From Yamadazyma tenuis (Eukaryota > Ascomycota > Pichiomycetes > Serinales > Debaryomycetaceae): 64,000 nt of DNA. The position numbers and the translations under genes are program-made. The notes beneath the pieces are model-generated. The model did no database searches, was not told the origin of the DNA, and saw nothing but the letters and a program-made list of their open reading frames with translations. The stretch covers positions 62,001 through 126,000 of the forward strand of contig NC_089465.1 of assembly GCF_029203305.1 (NCBI RefSeq). Direction: 5' to 3'. Shown piece by piece: positions 39,707-49,630 of the stretch (positions are counted from its first letter, which is position 1; every line of letters starts with the position of its first letter).

Positions 39707-39944
39707 TTAGATAATAGTACATAGATCTGTAGATCAGTGTTTGACGAGTAATAGAAGAATTTACGATTAGTGGTATAGTTTGGTTGACCGTGCACGACCT
39801 GCCTTTTTAAAGATTGATTTTCGCCAAAATCACTTAAAAAAACAAAATCAATGAGAACGGTAAGAGAAGAAACGAAAGAAGTGGGAGAAAATAGTAAACC
39901 AGCACTTAAACTGGGATTAATTTAGTAGAAAAAGTGTTTATATT

Positions 39945-42900
39945 CTATTTAACCTTGGCCAAGAGATCATTATACTTAGATATATTGAAAGAGGAGCCAT
40001 TCCCATCAGCCAACTTTTCACTGTACAATAACCTCACCAAATTGGCCTTCTCAGACTCATCATATCCGGATAGCTTGCTGGGGAACTGATTCTCGTTGAT
40101 AGTGAAGAGTTCAAAGTAATACGAAGACCTCTTGAAGTCGATCTCCAAATTACTCTTGTTTAAGTTCTTGAGCATTTGCAGCAATGTAAAGATGTTCACA
40201 AGTAACTTTTTAATACCGTTGTTATTGATTTTATGGATCAACTTGGATCCCTTGATCAACAACTCATCTAGGAAGCTTGACATTCCCACAAAAATTCTTG
40301 ACATTTCTGTTTCACTCAAATAATTATTCAACCTATTTTCCATCGCAAAGATCTCCTTGTTGTATCTTGACACGAACTGATCTGAATCCCCAGGTTCGCT
40401 ATTCAACACCCAGTCGGTTTCCTTGAACGATCTGGTTATGTAGAAGATCGATTTCAATCTCAACTCATATCTAAGTACAATCAATGAGTGTAGCCTTATT
40501 TTTTCAAAGTTCGAGATTACATCATTAAATTCCTTGAATTTGGCAGAGTTCAATGACAAATAGACATTTAAATTGTCGATACTGGAGTTCAAATTTGCCT
40601 GGTTGGAGTTCAGAGACGTGTCATTGATGACTCGTTTCCCATTCTCCAAAAAGTTCCAATCATGTTTCAATTTTTCGATCAAGGTCAAATCTTCTTCATA
40701 ATTGTAGTTGGATTCCTTCCTGAAATTAGGCAACCAGCTCAAGATCCAGCTGGACGTCAAAAGCAAATAGCACAACTGCTGTAAAGATTCGTTGTCAAAC
40801 AATTCATCTTTAGTAACTTCCAACATCTCATCATTTAGTAACATGATCTCTATTTCTTTCTCAACCAATTGGTGGTTAACTTCTCCTGTTTCATTGATGA
40901 TCAACGATGACAAGTCATTTAAAGCAGGCGTCTTCAACCAGCTATTCAACTTAGTGTTTGTATTACCCATCAACCCTTTGTAAAAGTTGGAATACAAAAT
41001 ATGGAATTTCCTCAAGAATTGTAACACCAAATTATTCAACTCTTGTCTATAAGTTAGAGAAGTGTTTAACGTGTAGCACAAAGAGATGAAGAATTTTTTG
41101 AACTCAAAGGCGTTTTGGTAAATCATCGAGTTGTTCAAATTCATCAAGTCGGTCTTGAATGCTGGAGCTCTGTTGGTATTAAGTTCATCAACATTGTCGT
41201 CTTCAAAGGCACCCATGATCATATTGAATTTGGAGTCAAAGTTGTCCCTTAATTTTGGCAAAAAGGAAATTTTCATAAAGTTCTCGAAGAACTGAACTGC
41301 TGTTTGGTTTATGGGTCTTGATGGGTCTGTGCTCATTAAGTTGATCATACTTGAAACAAAAATCAAAAAGAAATCAATGATGATTCTCATGTTGAAAATG
41401 TTAACCGGAACCAACACCTCCAAGTTGGATTGGAATGCTTCATTTTTGATGAAAAAGTCAGTCTGATAGTTTCCAAATTCCTCACTTCCTTCGATTAAAT
41501 TGGGGAATTTGGTCATCAATTGCTCCTTATTGAATTTGACATTATCAAGTTTGAATAGCTCATTCATGGCCAATTTGTTTTTATGGACCACCAATTCCGA
41601 ATCGGTGGATATGTAGTTTAAGATCAAGCTGGACAATTCATTTTTCACAACTGTCCAACTTGTCTTGAAGTCGTAAGTCAAATCAAACTTGGCTACAATT
41701 TCGCTGATTAACTTCTGTTTCTGTAGCACCATCAATGCCTTCACAAAGACGGAACTGAACAAGTCTTTCAAGATTTTTACCGAGTAGTCATGGAAGCTAG
41801 TCAATTCATCTTCAAATTCACTTTCAAAGTCCAAAATCTTCTTCAATTTGTTCAATTCATGCATATTTTTCAGTTTGATTTCTTCAATGGTTCTATACAA
41901 CAAACCATGGAACTCCTGTTGGTTTGACTGGGTCAAAATCGTAATGGCAGGCATCAATCTATTTAGTTTTTGAGCAGTCATCAACAATTGGTAGATATAA
42001 TGATAGTTTTTGAAACTTCCAGATAAGTCGAAGGTCAAATTCAAGTTAGAAGATGTAGTTTTCAAGAGCTCTGGAAGCTGGTTTGACACAAAGTCATTGA
42101 TCAATTCGTTAAAACACTCACTGATCTCCGCCAAATCCAAATTGGCTGAATTGTAGATGAACTCCTCTAACCGACTCAGTTTTGTGACAAACGTCTTGAA
42201 ACCTGCCAACTTGGGATTATTATTCGACGTGATCAACATATCCCACGGACTACTTTCTTGCACGACAACTGAGCTCTTGAGGTAGATTTCGTTTTGTAGT
42301 TCATCAATTATCATGTCAAATAAGTTATTGGACTGCAAGTCCAAGTAGTTCTTGATGCTTGTCATTGCACTCAAGTTCCACAAGTTATATGTCGCAGCCG
42401 TTGTGTAGCCTTGAGATATAATGTCGTAGACCTGGTGAATCTTCTTATCCAAGATCAACTGATCGATCTTGTCAGGAATCGAGTTCATGTATTCCATAGC
42501 ATCCAATATTTCAATCATCTCACTGTATCTCACTGAGGTTTGGTTCAACTCCTGTAAAATGTCCGACTTGTTGTGGATTTCTTTGGTGGTAGACTCCAAC
42601 ATCTGCTTGATTTCGTTGGCGTCTTTTTGGTTGTCCCTACTTGTGGTTAACAAATAGTGGTAGGAACCAATGCTGGTATTGAATATGTCATAATGATCGT
42701 TAACTACCCGCCGCAAGGCGGTGGTGGTGTTCTCACTCATCTCTTCAAACTCGGACATTTTGTGCGATAACCCAACCGATGAATCGTCAAGCAAAGATAT
42801 GGCAAGTTCAATAGGGTTTGCATCTTCTTCCAAAACTTGAGGCCACTCATACTTGATATAATTCATCGTTTCCTTCAATTCATAGATCGATTCCTTTGTC

Positions 42901-42989
42901 TTTGTCTTTGTCTTGGAAGTTCTTGAAGCTGGAGCCACGGGTCCGCGCTCGGCGCCGTAGCCTGTGTTGAGTGCTCTTCTTCTGCTCAT
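39945..42989 (-). CDS. SEC8: Exocyst subunit Sec8
   Basis: Tethers secretory vesicles to the bud-site plasma membrane within the eight-subunit exocyst. The 1,014-residue product (S. cerevisiae 1,065) has the conserved Sec8 N-terminal helical region (residues 35-180): LKETMNYIKYEWPQVLEEDANPIE in part, then DHYDIFNTSIGSYHYLL and ILDAMEYMNSIPDKIDQLI. The rest is the long helical-rod architecture. It is divergent from MMS4 with only 66 bp between starts; that gap contains a CGCGAAA box. Confidence 0.94.
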   Translation of the reverse strand: MSRRRALNTGYGAERGPVAPASRTSKTKTKTKESIYELKETMNYIKYEWPQVLEEDANPIELAISLLDDSSVGLSHKMSEFEEMSENTTTALRRVVNDHYDIFNTSIGSYHYLLTTSRDNQKDANEIKQMLESTTKEIHNKSDILQELNQTSVRYSEMIEILDAMEYMNSIPDKIDQLILDKKIHQVYDIISQGYTTAATYNLWNLSAMTSIKNYLDLQSNNLFDMIIDELQNEIYLKSSVVVQESSPWDMLITSNNNPKLAGFKTFVTKLSRLEEFIYNSANLDLAEISECFNELINDFVSNQLPELLKTTSSNLNLTFDLSGSFKNYHYIYQLLMTAQKLNRLMPAITILTQSNQQEFHGLLYRTIEEIKLKNMHELNKLKKILDFESEFEDELTSFHDYSVKILKDLFSSVFVKALMVLQKQKLISEIVAKFDLTYDFKTSWTVVKNELSSLILNYISTDSELVVHKNKLAMNELFKLDNVKFNKEQLMTKFPNLIEGSEEFGNYQTDFFIKNEAFQSNLEVLVPVNIFNMRIIIDFFLIFVSSMINLMSTDPSRPINQTAVQFFENFMKISFLPKLRDNFDSKFNMIMGAFEDDNVDELNTNRAPAFKTDLMNLNNSMIYQNAFEFKKFFISLCYTLNTSLTYRQELNNLVLQFLRKFHILYSNFYKGLMGNTNTKLNSWLKTPALNDLSSLIINETGEVNHQLVEKEIEIMLLNDEMLEVTKDELFDNESLQQLCYLLLTSSWILSWLPNFRKESNYNYEEDLTLIEKLKHDWNFLENGKRVINDTSLNSNQANLNSSIDNLNVYLSLNSAKFKEFNDVISNFEKIRLHSLIVLRYELRLKSIFYITRSFKETDWVLNSEPGDSDQFVSRYNKEIFAMENRLNNYLSETEMSRIFVGMSSFLDELLIKGSKLIHKINNNGIKKLLVNIFTLLQMLKNLNKSNLEIDFKRSSYYFELFTINENQFPSKLSGYDESEKANLVRLLYSEKLADGNGSSFNISKYNDLLAKVK

Positions 42990-43022
42990 GGTGGGAATCC
43001 AAGTTGTTGATTATTTGTGGAT

Positions 43023-43029
43023 CGCGAAA
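43023..43029 (+). promoter_or_regulatory. SCB-like box CGCGAAA in the SEC8/MMS4 divergent promoter
   Basis: A perfect CRCGAAA match 27 bp before the MMS4 ATG and 34 bp before the SEC8 ATG, within a 66-bp gap. SBF binds this core at G1/S in S. cerevisiae. Seven-base matches occur by chance at several places per 64 kb, so position is the main support. Confidence 0.35.
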
Positions 43030-43055
43030 AAGTGTTAATTCGAAAAGGCTGCAAC

Positions 43056-44515
43056 ATGGATACAGTGATTGAAATATTATCAGAAAGCTCACATGACGAA
43101 GCTGTCGACTGTTCCGTGGTGGAATCGTCATTCATAGGTGGTGATAATAAGTATGTGCTGATAATTTGGTGCTTTGACACGGTATTGATACTAACCTCTC
43201 TTTATTTAGATTCAGCAGCAGCTCTCCACTACATGGACTCATCAGTAAGTATTCGAGCCAAATGCCTAAAAATGCCCCCCATGTTGTACAAATCCTTTCA
43301 GATGAGCCAAGTGATGAAATTACAAGTCCCTTTGATTCTCACAAAAGGTCAAAGTATCGACAGATCAGTCCCCCCAAAATATCCATCACACCTAAAAACT
43401 ATTCCCAGCCGCTGGTCCCAAAAACACCCCCCATACTATCGTTGGACGATACTTTGGAGGAATCAGAGTTTGACTTTTCGTCGCAAGTGAAAGAACCTGT
43501 CACAAAAAAACCACGTACAAAGAAGGATGTGTTCAAGCAACGAGCTGAAGCGTTTGAGACCACCAAACAAATGTTTTCATCACCTGCCAACGACTTGTCG
43601 AAATACACAACCAAACCGACGACTTCCGCTAACGACTTGTCGAAGTACACCAACAAGCAGTTGACGGCGGCCAATAAAGTCACAAGGCTGAGAGAGGAGT
43701 TGATGAGTGAGATGATTGTGAGTCTTCCTCAGTGGCTTCTTAACCAGGCTACGGAAGACCAATTTGAAGGAGCTCAACTCCGGGTCCACGATTTAGATTC
43801 TGAGGTCAAATGGAAGCGGAAGGTCAACACAGTTTATGACAAAACCAGGGACATCTTTATTCCGTGTGATGCTCATGAAATAGAGGAGAGATTCACCTTA
43901 TTGTACTTTGAGGCCGAGCAGTTTGTGAAGAAACTCATAAGTCAGGGTTTCCAGGATCTCCCTCCCCAAGCGATCGTGATGGTTGAAAAATACCACCAGT
44001 ATCTTACGAAGATAGACAACTTGGAAAACAGAATATACAAGAACAAGGTGTTGGGAAAGGAAAACAGGTCTACAGAAAAGGTCGAAATAACTGTGAAAGA
44101 AATCGAAGCCATGGCCAACAAGTTGGAGTACAACAAGTACATCAACATTTTTCCTGTCAAAAGCTCCCAAGAAGCTCTTGATTGGATTGTCTCCTTCACG
44201 TATACCATTTCTGATGCCAGGTATAACCGGCTACAGAGGTCAGCCGAGTCCAATTTAATTGCTGGTACCGCCGGTCATGACTACAAGAGCACATACATAG
44301 AGACAATTCGAAAGTTCAAGTTGATGCCGACCATGAAGTGTGAAAGATTGTTTGTGTACTATGACAATCTATATAAGATATACCAGAAATTCGTCATGAG
44401 CAATTCGTTAGGGAATGATGATGATGACAGAAGATTGGTGCCGGAAACAACAGAAAAGGGTATGCGGACTCTCTTCACGTCGGACGACCCCGAACAAGTC
44501 ATCTATGATCTGTGA
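43056..44515 (+). CDS. MMS4: Mus81-Mms4 endonuclease non-catalytic subunit, two exons
   Basis: Eme1/Mms4 partner of Mus81, cutting branched recombination and replication intermediates. Exon 1 is 43056-43150, exon 2 is 43210-44515, and the product is 466 aa. The C-terminal half matches Mms4: VYDKTRDIFIPCDAHEIEER then TLLYFEAEQF (the degenerate ERCC4 nuclease fold without the catalytic ERKxxxD), and KLMPTMKCERLFVYY. LFTSDDPEQVIYDL is at the extreme end, equivalent to LFTCTDPNEVIE. The N-terminus (DTVIEILSESSHDEAVD) resembles a SUMO-interacting motif. The middle has two tandem blocks, ANDLSKYT, 14 residues apart. It is shorter than S. cerevisiae Mms4 (691 aa). Confidence 0.88.
43151..43209 (+). 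other. MMS4: MMS4 intron (59 bp)
   Basis: The donor is GTATGT, the branch TACTAAC (about 15 bases before the acceptor), and the acceptor TTTAG. The junction AA|A encodes Lys and joins GGDNK to FSSSSPLHGL in frame with the long second exon. Unspliced, the frame leaves the conserved part. Confidence 0.92.
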
Positions 44516-44523
44516 GATGCTAT

Positions 44524-45390
44524 TTAGGCACTCTTGGTGATCTTGCGGATCTTGGCAAAGTCTTCGGAATACTCTTCTTTCAAGTGGCTGATTTTGTCGA
44601 TGTTTTTTGACAACAACTTCAACTCACCCGCCTCAAATTTGAAGTTCAAACTGATCAACTGGCCCAAAATGCTAAGGGATTTCTCCATACACGTTATGTT
44701 GTCGTTGAGTAAAGAATTGATCAACTTGTCGACCAATTTGTACTCATGAAGTTTGGCCTCAATCTCAGATTTGAAGAGGGATTCGCTTGTCAAAACTGAC
44801 GAAAGAACAGATAATACTCTGATATCGACCTTATGGTTATCGTGTTTGTCCAACAATGTCAAGATGGTCCAACCCTTAAGTTTGTTAAAGAATTTGAACG
44901 AATCTTGGTTGTTTCTCACGAGCGATGAGATGGCAAACAACAACTTTAACTTCAACTCGACGCTGGTGCTGGGGTCCACCGAGTACTGGACCAAGCTCTT
45001 GAACCCGGTGTCGTACTTCAAGAAGTCCTCTTGAGACTTGGTGTTGTTCTGCACTGCTATTCCCACAATCGACGCTGCCAACACTCTCAAGCTCGAGTCA
45101 ACAGATTCGTCGAGCAACGAGATGACGGCAGGCCATAACTTCAAGTTCTCAATGTTATTAGCATTATCAAGGTTTTCGATCAACATCTCAAAGTTTTCTA
45201 GGGCCACTTCCCTGTCTTCAACCAGAGCCTCCGGGTTCTGGGCCACTAGCATGGCTTGTGTCATTAAAGTGGGCTCATCGACCCCGCCAAAAAGCAGGTT
45301 CAACGCCTTCATATCGGGCTGGCCAATCTTGGCCATCGCTTCTTTGTCTCCCGATTGCTGTGCAAGGGACCATGCAAGTAACTTATCCAT
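44524..45390 (-). CDS. FES1: Hsp70 nucleotide exchange factor Fes1
   Basis: HspBP1-type Armadillo-repeat exchange factor that releases ADP from cytosolic Ssa Hsp70s. The 288-residue protein (S. cerevisiae 290) starts at MDKLLAWSLAQQSGDKEA. It includes the near-invariant ENFEMLIENLDNANNIENL, ASIVGIAVQNN and four to five Arm repeats. A CTG codon at 45223-45225 falls where relatives carry Thr or Asp (NPEA-x-VED). It is convergent with MMS4, with only 8 bp between stop codons. Confidence 0.95.
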   Translation of the reverse strand: MDKLLAWSLAQQSGDKEAMAKIGQPDMKALNLLFGGVDEPTLMTQAMLVAQNPEALVEDREVALENFEMLIENLDNANNIENLKLWPAVISLLDESVDSSLRVLAASIVGIAVQNNTKSQEDFLKYDTGFKSLVQYSVDPSTSVELKLKLLFAISSLVRNNQDSFKFFNKLKGWTILTLLDKHDNHKVDIRVLSVLSSVLTSESLFKSEIEAKLHEYKLVDKLINSLLNDNITCMEKSLSILGQLISLNFKFEAGELKLLSKNIDKISHLKEEYSEDFAKIRKITKSA

Positions 45391-45985
45391 GTTTACGGGT
45401 TTCTGGAGGATTTCGGACCAATTTATCACCAGTCGCGATGCCTTTACAAATGGTGAGAAGCTTCTAGAATGGCCTAGTAAGTCTGGCACTTTTGATGGAG
45501 CAGAGACCGCTTAGTCCTCACTCCTTGGTGATGAGACCTTCCGATGGTGTTTCTTGAGACGTTATGTCAACTGGCCACTCTAATACGTTGTTTCTGCCCC
45601 TAGTCGTGCACGGACCAACCATCCCGCCGGTGATGCACATGAGACTCAGGTGAGCACAAAAGTCCCTTGCTCCGAGGCCGTGGAAATCACCAATACCTGT
45701 TTGTAATCTTCACAAAAACCAATTGAAGAACTTGTACCACATTGGTGGTATTGGAATTTACACCCACACATTTCCACCACCACTCGTTGACTTTTTCGCT
45801 TCAACGGATTGTGGCAGTCCGGGGCCCGTCTTGACCGCGCACGACGCTTCCACGCTTATAAGGATATAACCTCACCAGATGGACGAAAAAAACCCCCCCA
45901 AAAACTGATCTACATATAAATAGACTCAGAAATTCAGGTTTTTTTTTGCAGAAACCACTCAATTACTCGATTACGATTTACAACC
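45391..45985. promoter_or_regulatory. PGK1 upstream region with TATA box
   Basis: 595 bp without a gene between FES1 and PGK1. TATAAATA at 45915-45922 lies 64 bp before the PGK1 ATG and is followed by a T-rich and then A-rich leader, typical of strongly expressed yeast genes. The left half is the FES1 promoter. No close Rap1 match of the dispersed type was seen here. Confidence 0.6.
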
Positions 45986-47236
45986 ATGTCTTTATCAAAC
46001 AAATTAAGCGTCAAGGACTTAGATGTCACCAACAAAAGAGTGTTCATTAGAGTCGACTTTAATGTTCCTTTAGATGGTAAAAAGATCACCAACAACCAAC
46101 GTATTGTTGCTGCTTTACCAACTATTCAATACGTCTTGGAAAACAAGCCTAAAGCCATTGTGTTGGCCTCTCACTTGGGTAGACCTAATGGTGAAAAGGC
46201 TGACAAGTACTCATTGGCTCCTATTGCTGAAGAATTGTCTTCTTTATTAAAGAAGCCTGTCAAGTTCTTGAGTGACTCTGTCGGTCCTGATGTCGAAGCT
46301 GCTATTAACGGTGCTTCTAACGGAGAAGTGTTCTTGTTGGAAAACTTGAGATTCCACATTGAAGAAGAAGGTAGCAAGAAGGTTGATGGTGAAAAGATCA
46401 AGGCTTCTAAGGAAGATGTGGCTAAATTCAGACAACAATTGACTGCTTTGGCCGATGTGTACGTCAACGATGCATTTGGAACAGCCCACAGAGCCCACTC
46501 CTCCATGGTGGGTTTGGACTTGCCCCAAAAGGCTGCTGGTTTCTTAATGGCCAAGGAATTGGAATACTTTGCTAAGGCTTTGGAAAACCCAACCAGACCA
46601 TTTTTGGCAATTTTGGGAGGTGCCAAGGTTAGTGATAAGATCCAATTGATCGACAACTTGTTAGACAAGGTTGACTTGTTGATTGTTGGAGGTGGTATGG
46701 CCTTCACCTTTAAAAAGGTGTTGGACAACATGCCAATTGGTGACTCTTTGTTTGATGAAGCTGGAGCCAAGAACGTTGAACATTTGGTTGCCAAGGCCAA
46801 GAAGAACGGAGTGGAATTGGTGTTACCAGTTGATTTCGTTACTGCTGACAAGTTTGACAAAGATGCCAACACTGCCACTGCCACTGAAGAAGAAGGTATT
46901 CCAGACCACTGGATGGGATTGGACTGTGGTCCAAAATCAAAGGAATTGTTCGAAGCCACCGTTGCCAAGGCTAAGACCATTGTTTGGAACGGTCCACCTG
47001 GTGTGTTTGAGTTTGAAAAATTTGCCAGTGGTACCAAGTCGTTGTTGGATGCTGCTGTCAAATCTGCTGAAGCCGGTAACACTGTTATTATTGGAGGTGG
47101 TGACACCGCCACTGTGGCCAAGAAGTACGGAGTGGTTGACAAATTGTCTCATGTGTCTACTGGAGGTGGTGCTTCCTTGGAATTATTAGAAGGTAAGGAA
47201 TTACCTGGTGTCACGGCCATTTCTGACAAAAACTAA
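45986..47236 (+). CDS. PGK1: 3-phosphoglycerate kinase
   Basis: Glycolytic enzyme making ATP from 1,3-bisphosphoglycerate. The 416-residue protein is full length. It has [17 protein letters not shown] (substrate basic patch), [48 protein letters not shown], and the nucleotide loop [13 protein letters not shown] ending in [14 protein letters not shown]. Codon bias is extreme (TTG/TTA for Leu, GGT for Gly, no CTG found), which also creates a 323-codon antisense open frame that is not a gene. It is convergent with FAT1. Confidence 0.98.
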   Translation: MSLSNKLSVKDLDVTNKRVFIRVDFNVPLDGKKITNNQRIVAALPTIQYVLENKPKAIVLASHLGRPNGEKADKYSLAPIAEELSSLLKKPVKFLSDSVGPDVEAAINGASNGEVFLLENLRFHIEEEGSKKVDGEKIKASKEDVAKFRQQLTALADVYVNDAFGTAHRAHSSMVGLDLPQKAAGFLMAKELEYFAKALENPTRPFLAILGGAKVSDKIQLIDNLLDKVDLLIVGGGMAFTFKKVLDNMPIGDSLFDEAGAKNVEHLVAKAKKNGVELVLPVDFVTADKFDKDANTATATEEEGIPDHWMGLDCGPKSKELFEATVAKAKTIVWNGPPGVFEFEKFASGTKSLLDAAVKSAEAGNTVIIGGGDTATVAKKYGVVDKLSHVSTGGGASLELLEGKELPGVTAISDKN

Positions 47237-47281
47237 ATAGGTTAAATGTTACCTCATGTGTATTGTTGTATATGTTCAGAA

Positions 47282-49225
47282 TTATAATTTAGCTTGACCG
47301 TTGGATATTCTAGCCCAAGAGTCGTTGGTCAATTCCTCATACTTTGTCTTGTTCAACCAATAGACAGTTTCAGAACCTGAGTCGCCTTTGGGTAATTTCT
47401 GTTTCTTATACTGATTTTTAGGAACCTTATTATTGTGAGAAGCTTCAATTTGACCAAACTTGATAAACTGGGGAACCGCATATTTTGGCAAGCAGGTGCT
47501 CACATGGTTGTATATTTGATCCAAAACCTGTTGTTCATCTAAACCTTGTTTTGGTTCAACAACGGCAAAACCAGCTCTGCCTTCATGATTAGGAATTTGG
47601 ACTCCCACCACCACACTTTGTAAAATTGCATTCGATCCCATCAACTCGTTTTCCACTTCACTGGCACTAACATTTTCTGACTTCCACCGGAAAGTATCAC
47701 CTAATCTGTCCACAAAGTACAATAGTTGATCCTGGTCCATGCGCAACAAGTCACCGGATCTAAACCAAGCATCTCCCTTCTTGAAAACGTCTCTGATGAC
47801 CTTCTTGGAGGTGGCATCCTTGTTTCCATAGTATCCTTGGAAACTGGACTCAATCTTTTCAGGGTTGAGGATCTTCATCAACAACTCACCTGGTTGATTA
47901 TAGTCAGCCACTTCACACAAACCGGTGGCAGGGTTTCTCAAGATTTCTTCCTGATCATCGGGATCCATTTTAACAATTCTTTGTTCCAATGACAACACCG
48001 AGTTGATAATACTTCCATACTTCCTACAGGCACCAACCCCGTATTCCCCAAACTGCAAATTGGTCAAGGCAATAGGAGACTCGGTGGCAGCGTAGAACTC
48101 ACCGATTCCCTTGATGTTGAACCGATCTTTGAATTCTTTCCAGATGTCACGTCGTAATCCGTTCCCATAAGCAATCTTGACTAGGTGATTTTTCTGGTCG
48201 GGATGAGGTTGGGTGTTTAACAAATACCGACATGTTTCTCCCACGTATTGCACGTGAGTAGCCTTGGTTAACTTGGCTTGAGTCCAGAAAGAAGTGGCAG
48301 AGAACTTTTGCGACACAGACACACATCCACCCACCAATAACGTCGGGCATACGGCCAACATCGCGGCCGTCGAGTGGTACAACGGCATGGCCGTCAATAC
48401 GTTGGATTTCTTGGTGATTTTCATGATATACCCAAAAAATGCCGATGCCATAAACGCCTTTCTCCACGACATGATTCCCGCCTTGGGTAAACCAGTGGTA
48501 CCAGACGTGTAGATCAACGCCGACGCGTCGTGGTCCTGGTCATTGACTCTCCGGGTGTTGTCGGGAGCTCTGTACTTGGGCCTCAGCTCATCGGCCAAGA
48601 TCCTGAACAACTCTTTTTCATTCAAATAGTGCAACTTCACCTGTGGCAACTCTGAATTGATCATGCCTTCGGTCTCCTTCATGGGAGTGGCACAGTCTGG
48701 ATCCACAAACACCTGTGATACGTTGACGATCTTGAGACAATGCACCAATGGCTTGTCCTTGATGTTGAAGTTCAAGAACGCAGGGAGCGCACCAATGTTC
48801 CAGAGAGACAACCACAAAAGTAAAAATAACGGTTTGTTCATACACGAGATGGCGATGGTCTGGTCACCCGTCACACCGTAGTCGTTCTTCAAGATGAAAC
48901 TGAACCGCAACACCATATCGTAAAATTGTTTGTATGTGTATGTTTCCAACTCAAACTGATCATCATAGATCTTATACCCGCTGTCATCAATTCTCACAGG
49001 AGGAGGATTGGCTTTGGGTCTAGGGAAGGCAATACACTGGTTGTTGGGGTTTTTCAACACACTTTTTTCGTAGGTGTACCAGTAACTGGCTTTCCCCTTC
49101 TTGACATTCCACAAGAATGGTAGGGCCTTTCTGATGATATTTTGCACAAGTAAAAAGTCACCTTTCACTTGGTACTTAGCTTCCAAGAGTTGGGTACCTA
49201 ATACGGCAGCAGTGGCTAATTCCAT
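47282..49225 (-). CDS. FAT1: Very-long-chain fatty acyl-CoA synthetase / fatty acid transporter
   Basis: Activates very-long-chain fatty acids to CoA esters and aids fatty-acid uptake (FATP family). The 647-residue protein (S. cerevisiae 669) has an N-terminal hydrophobic region. The AMP-binding motif is ALIYTSGTTGLPKAGIMS (about residues 235-252). The FATP/VLACS region is GEFYAATESPIAL, and SGDLLRMDQDQLLYFVDRLG then GDTFRWKSENVSASEVE follow. The last three residues, AKL, match a type-1 peroxisomal targeting signal. It differs from Faa-type synthetases by the FATP motifs. Confidence 0.92.
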   Translation of the reverse strand: MELATAAVLGTQLLEAKYQVKGDFLLVQNIIRKALPFLWNVKKGKASYWYTYEKSVLKNPNNQCIAFPRPKANPPPVRIDDSGYKIYDDQFELETYTYKQFYDMVLRFSFILKNDYGVTGDQTIAISCMNKPLFLLLWLSLWNIGALPAFLNFNIKDKPLVHCLKIVNVSQVFVDPDCATPMKETEGMINSELPQVKLHYLNEKELFRILADELRPKYRAPDNTRRVNDQDHDASALIYTSGTTGLPKAGIMSWRKAFMASAFFGYIMKITKKSNVLTAMPLYHSTAAMLAVCPTLLVGGCVSVSQKFSATSFWTQAKLTKATHVQYVGETCRYLLNTQPHPDQKNHLVKIAYGNGLRRDIWKEFKDRFNIKGIGEFYAATESPIALTNLQFGEYGVGACRKYGSIINSVLSLEQRIVKMDPDDQEEILRNPATGLCEVADYNQPGELLMKILNPEKIESSFQGYYGNKDATSKKVIRDVFKKGDAWFRSGDLLRMDQDQLLYFVDRLGDTFRWKSENVSASEVENELMGSNAILQSVVVGVQIPNHEGRAGFAVVEPKQGLDEQQVLDQIYNHVSTCLPKYAVPQFIKFGQIEASHNNKVPKNQYKKQKLPKGDSGSETVYWLNKTKYEELTNDSWARISNGQAKL

Positions 49226-49630
49226 TGTGGGTTGAGTTAGGATAGAAATGGGTTGGATGGGGGATTTGCAATCTTTATATGGTTGGCAAAATCATAAGAC
49301 TGGCCAATTCACATGTGCAAAACCGCGCATTATCTGGTGCGTACTGAACAATAGCTACCGCCGATGGATGCAGATGTTTCGCACCAGACTGTCGGTAAAT
49401 GGGCTCTACCGTATGCTCGGCAACTAGGAGTAAATTTCTCCGCATCTGCACATGTGTGAAATGGTTCTAAAGATAGTTGCGCAGTATACAAACACATCTA
49501 CCGGGGGATGCGGTGAGGACTGCCACGTGACCTGGCACATGCTTGCAGTATTTTTTGGGTTAAATGTTGTGCATCAATATTCGCAGCCACTTGTTACTAA
49601 AAAGTATATTGTATATTTTATCTATTGCTC
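49226..49630. other. Intergenic region between FAT1 and the Zn2Cys6 gene
   Basis: 405 bp without a gene. It serves as FAT1 promoter (left) and 3' flank of the regulator (right). The right 60 bp is AT-rich. No recognised motifs beyond that. Confidence 0.6.

Noticed and set aside
46171..47142. Long antisense open frame (323 codons) across PGK1
   Set aside because: It mirrors the strongly biased PGK1 codons, shows no protein-like features, and PGK1 on the other strand is full length.
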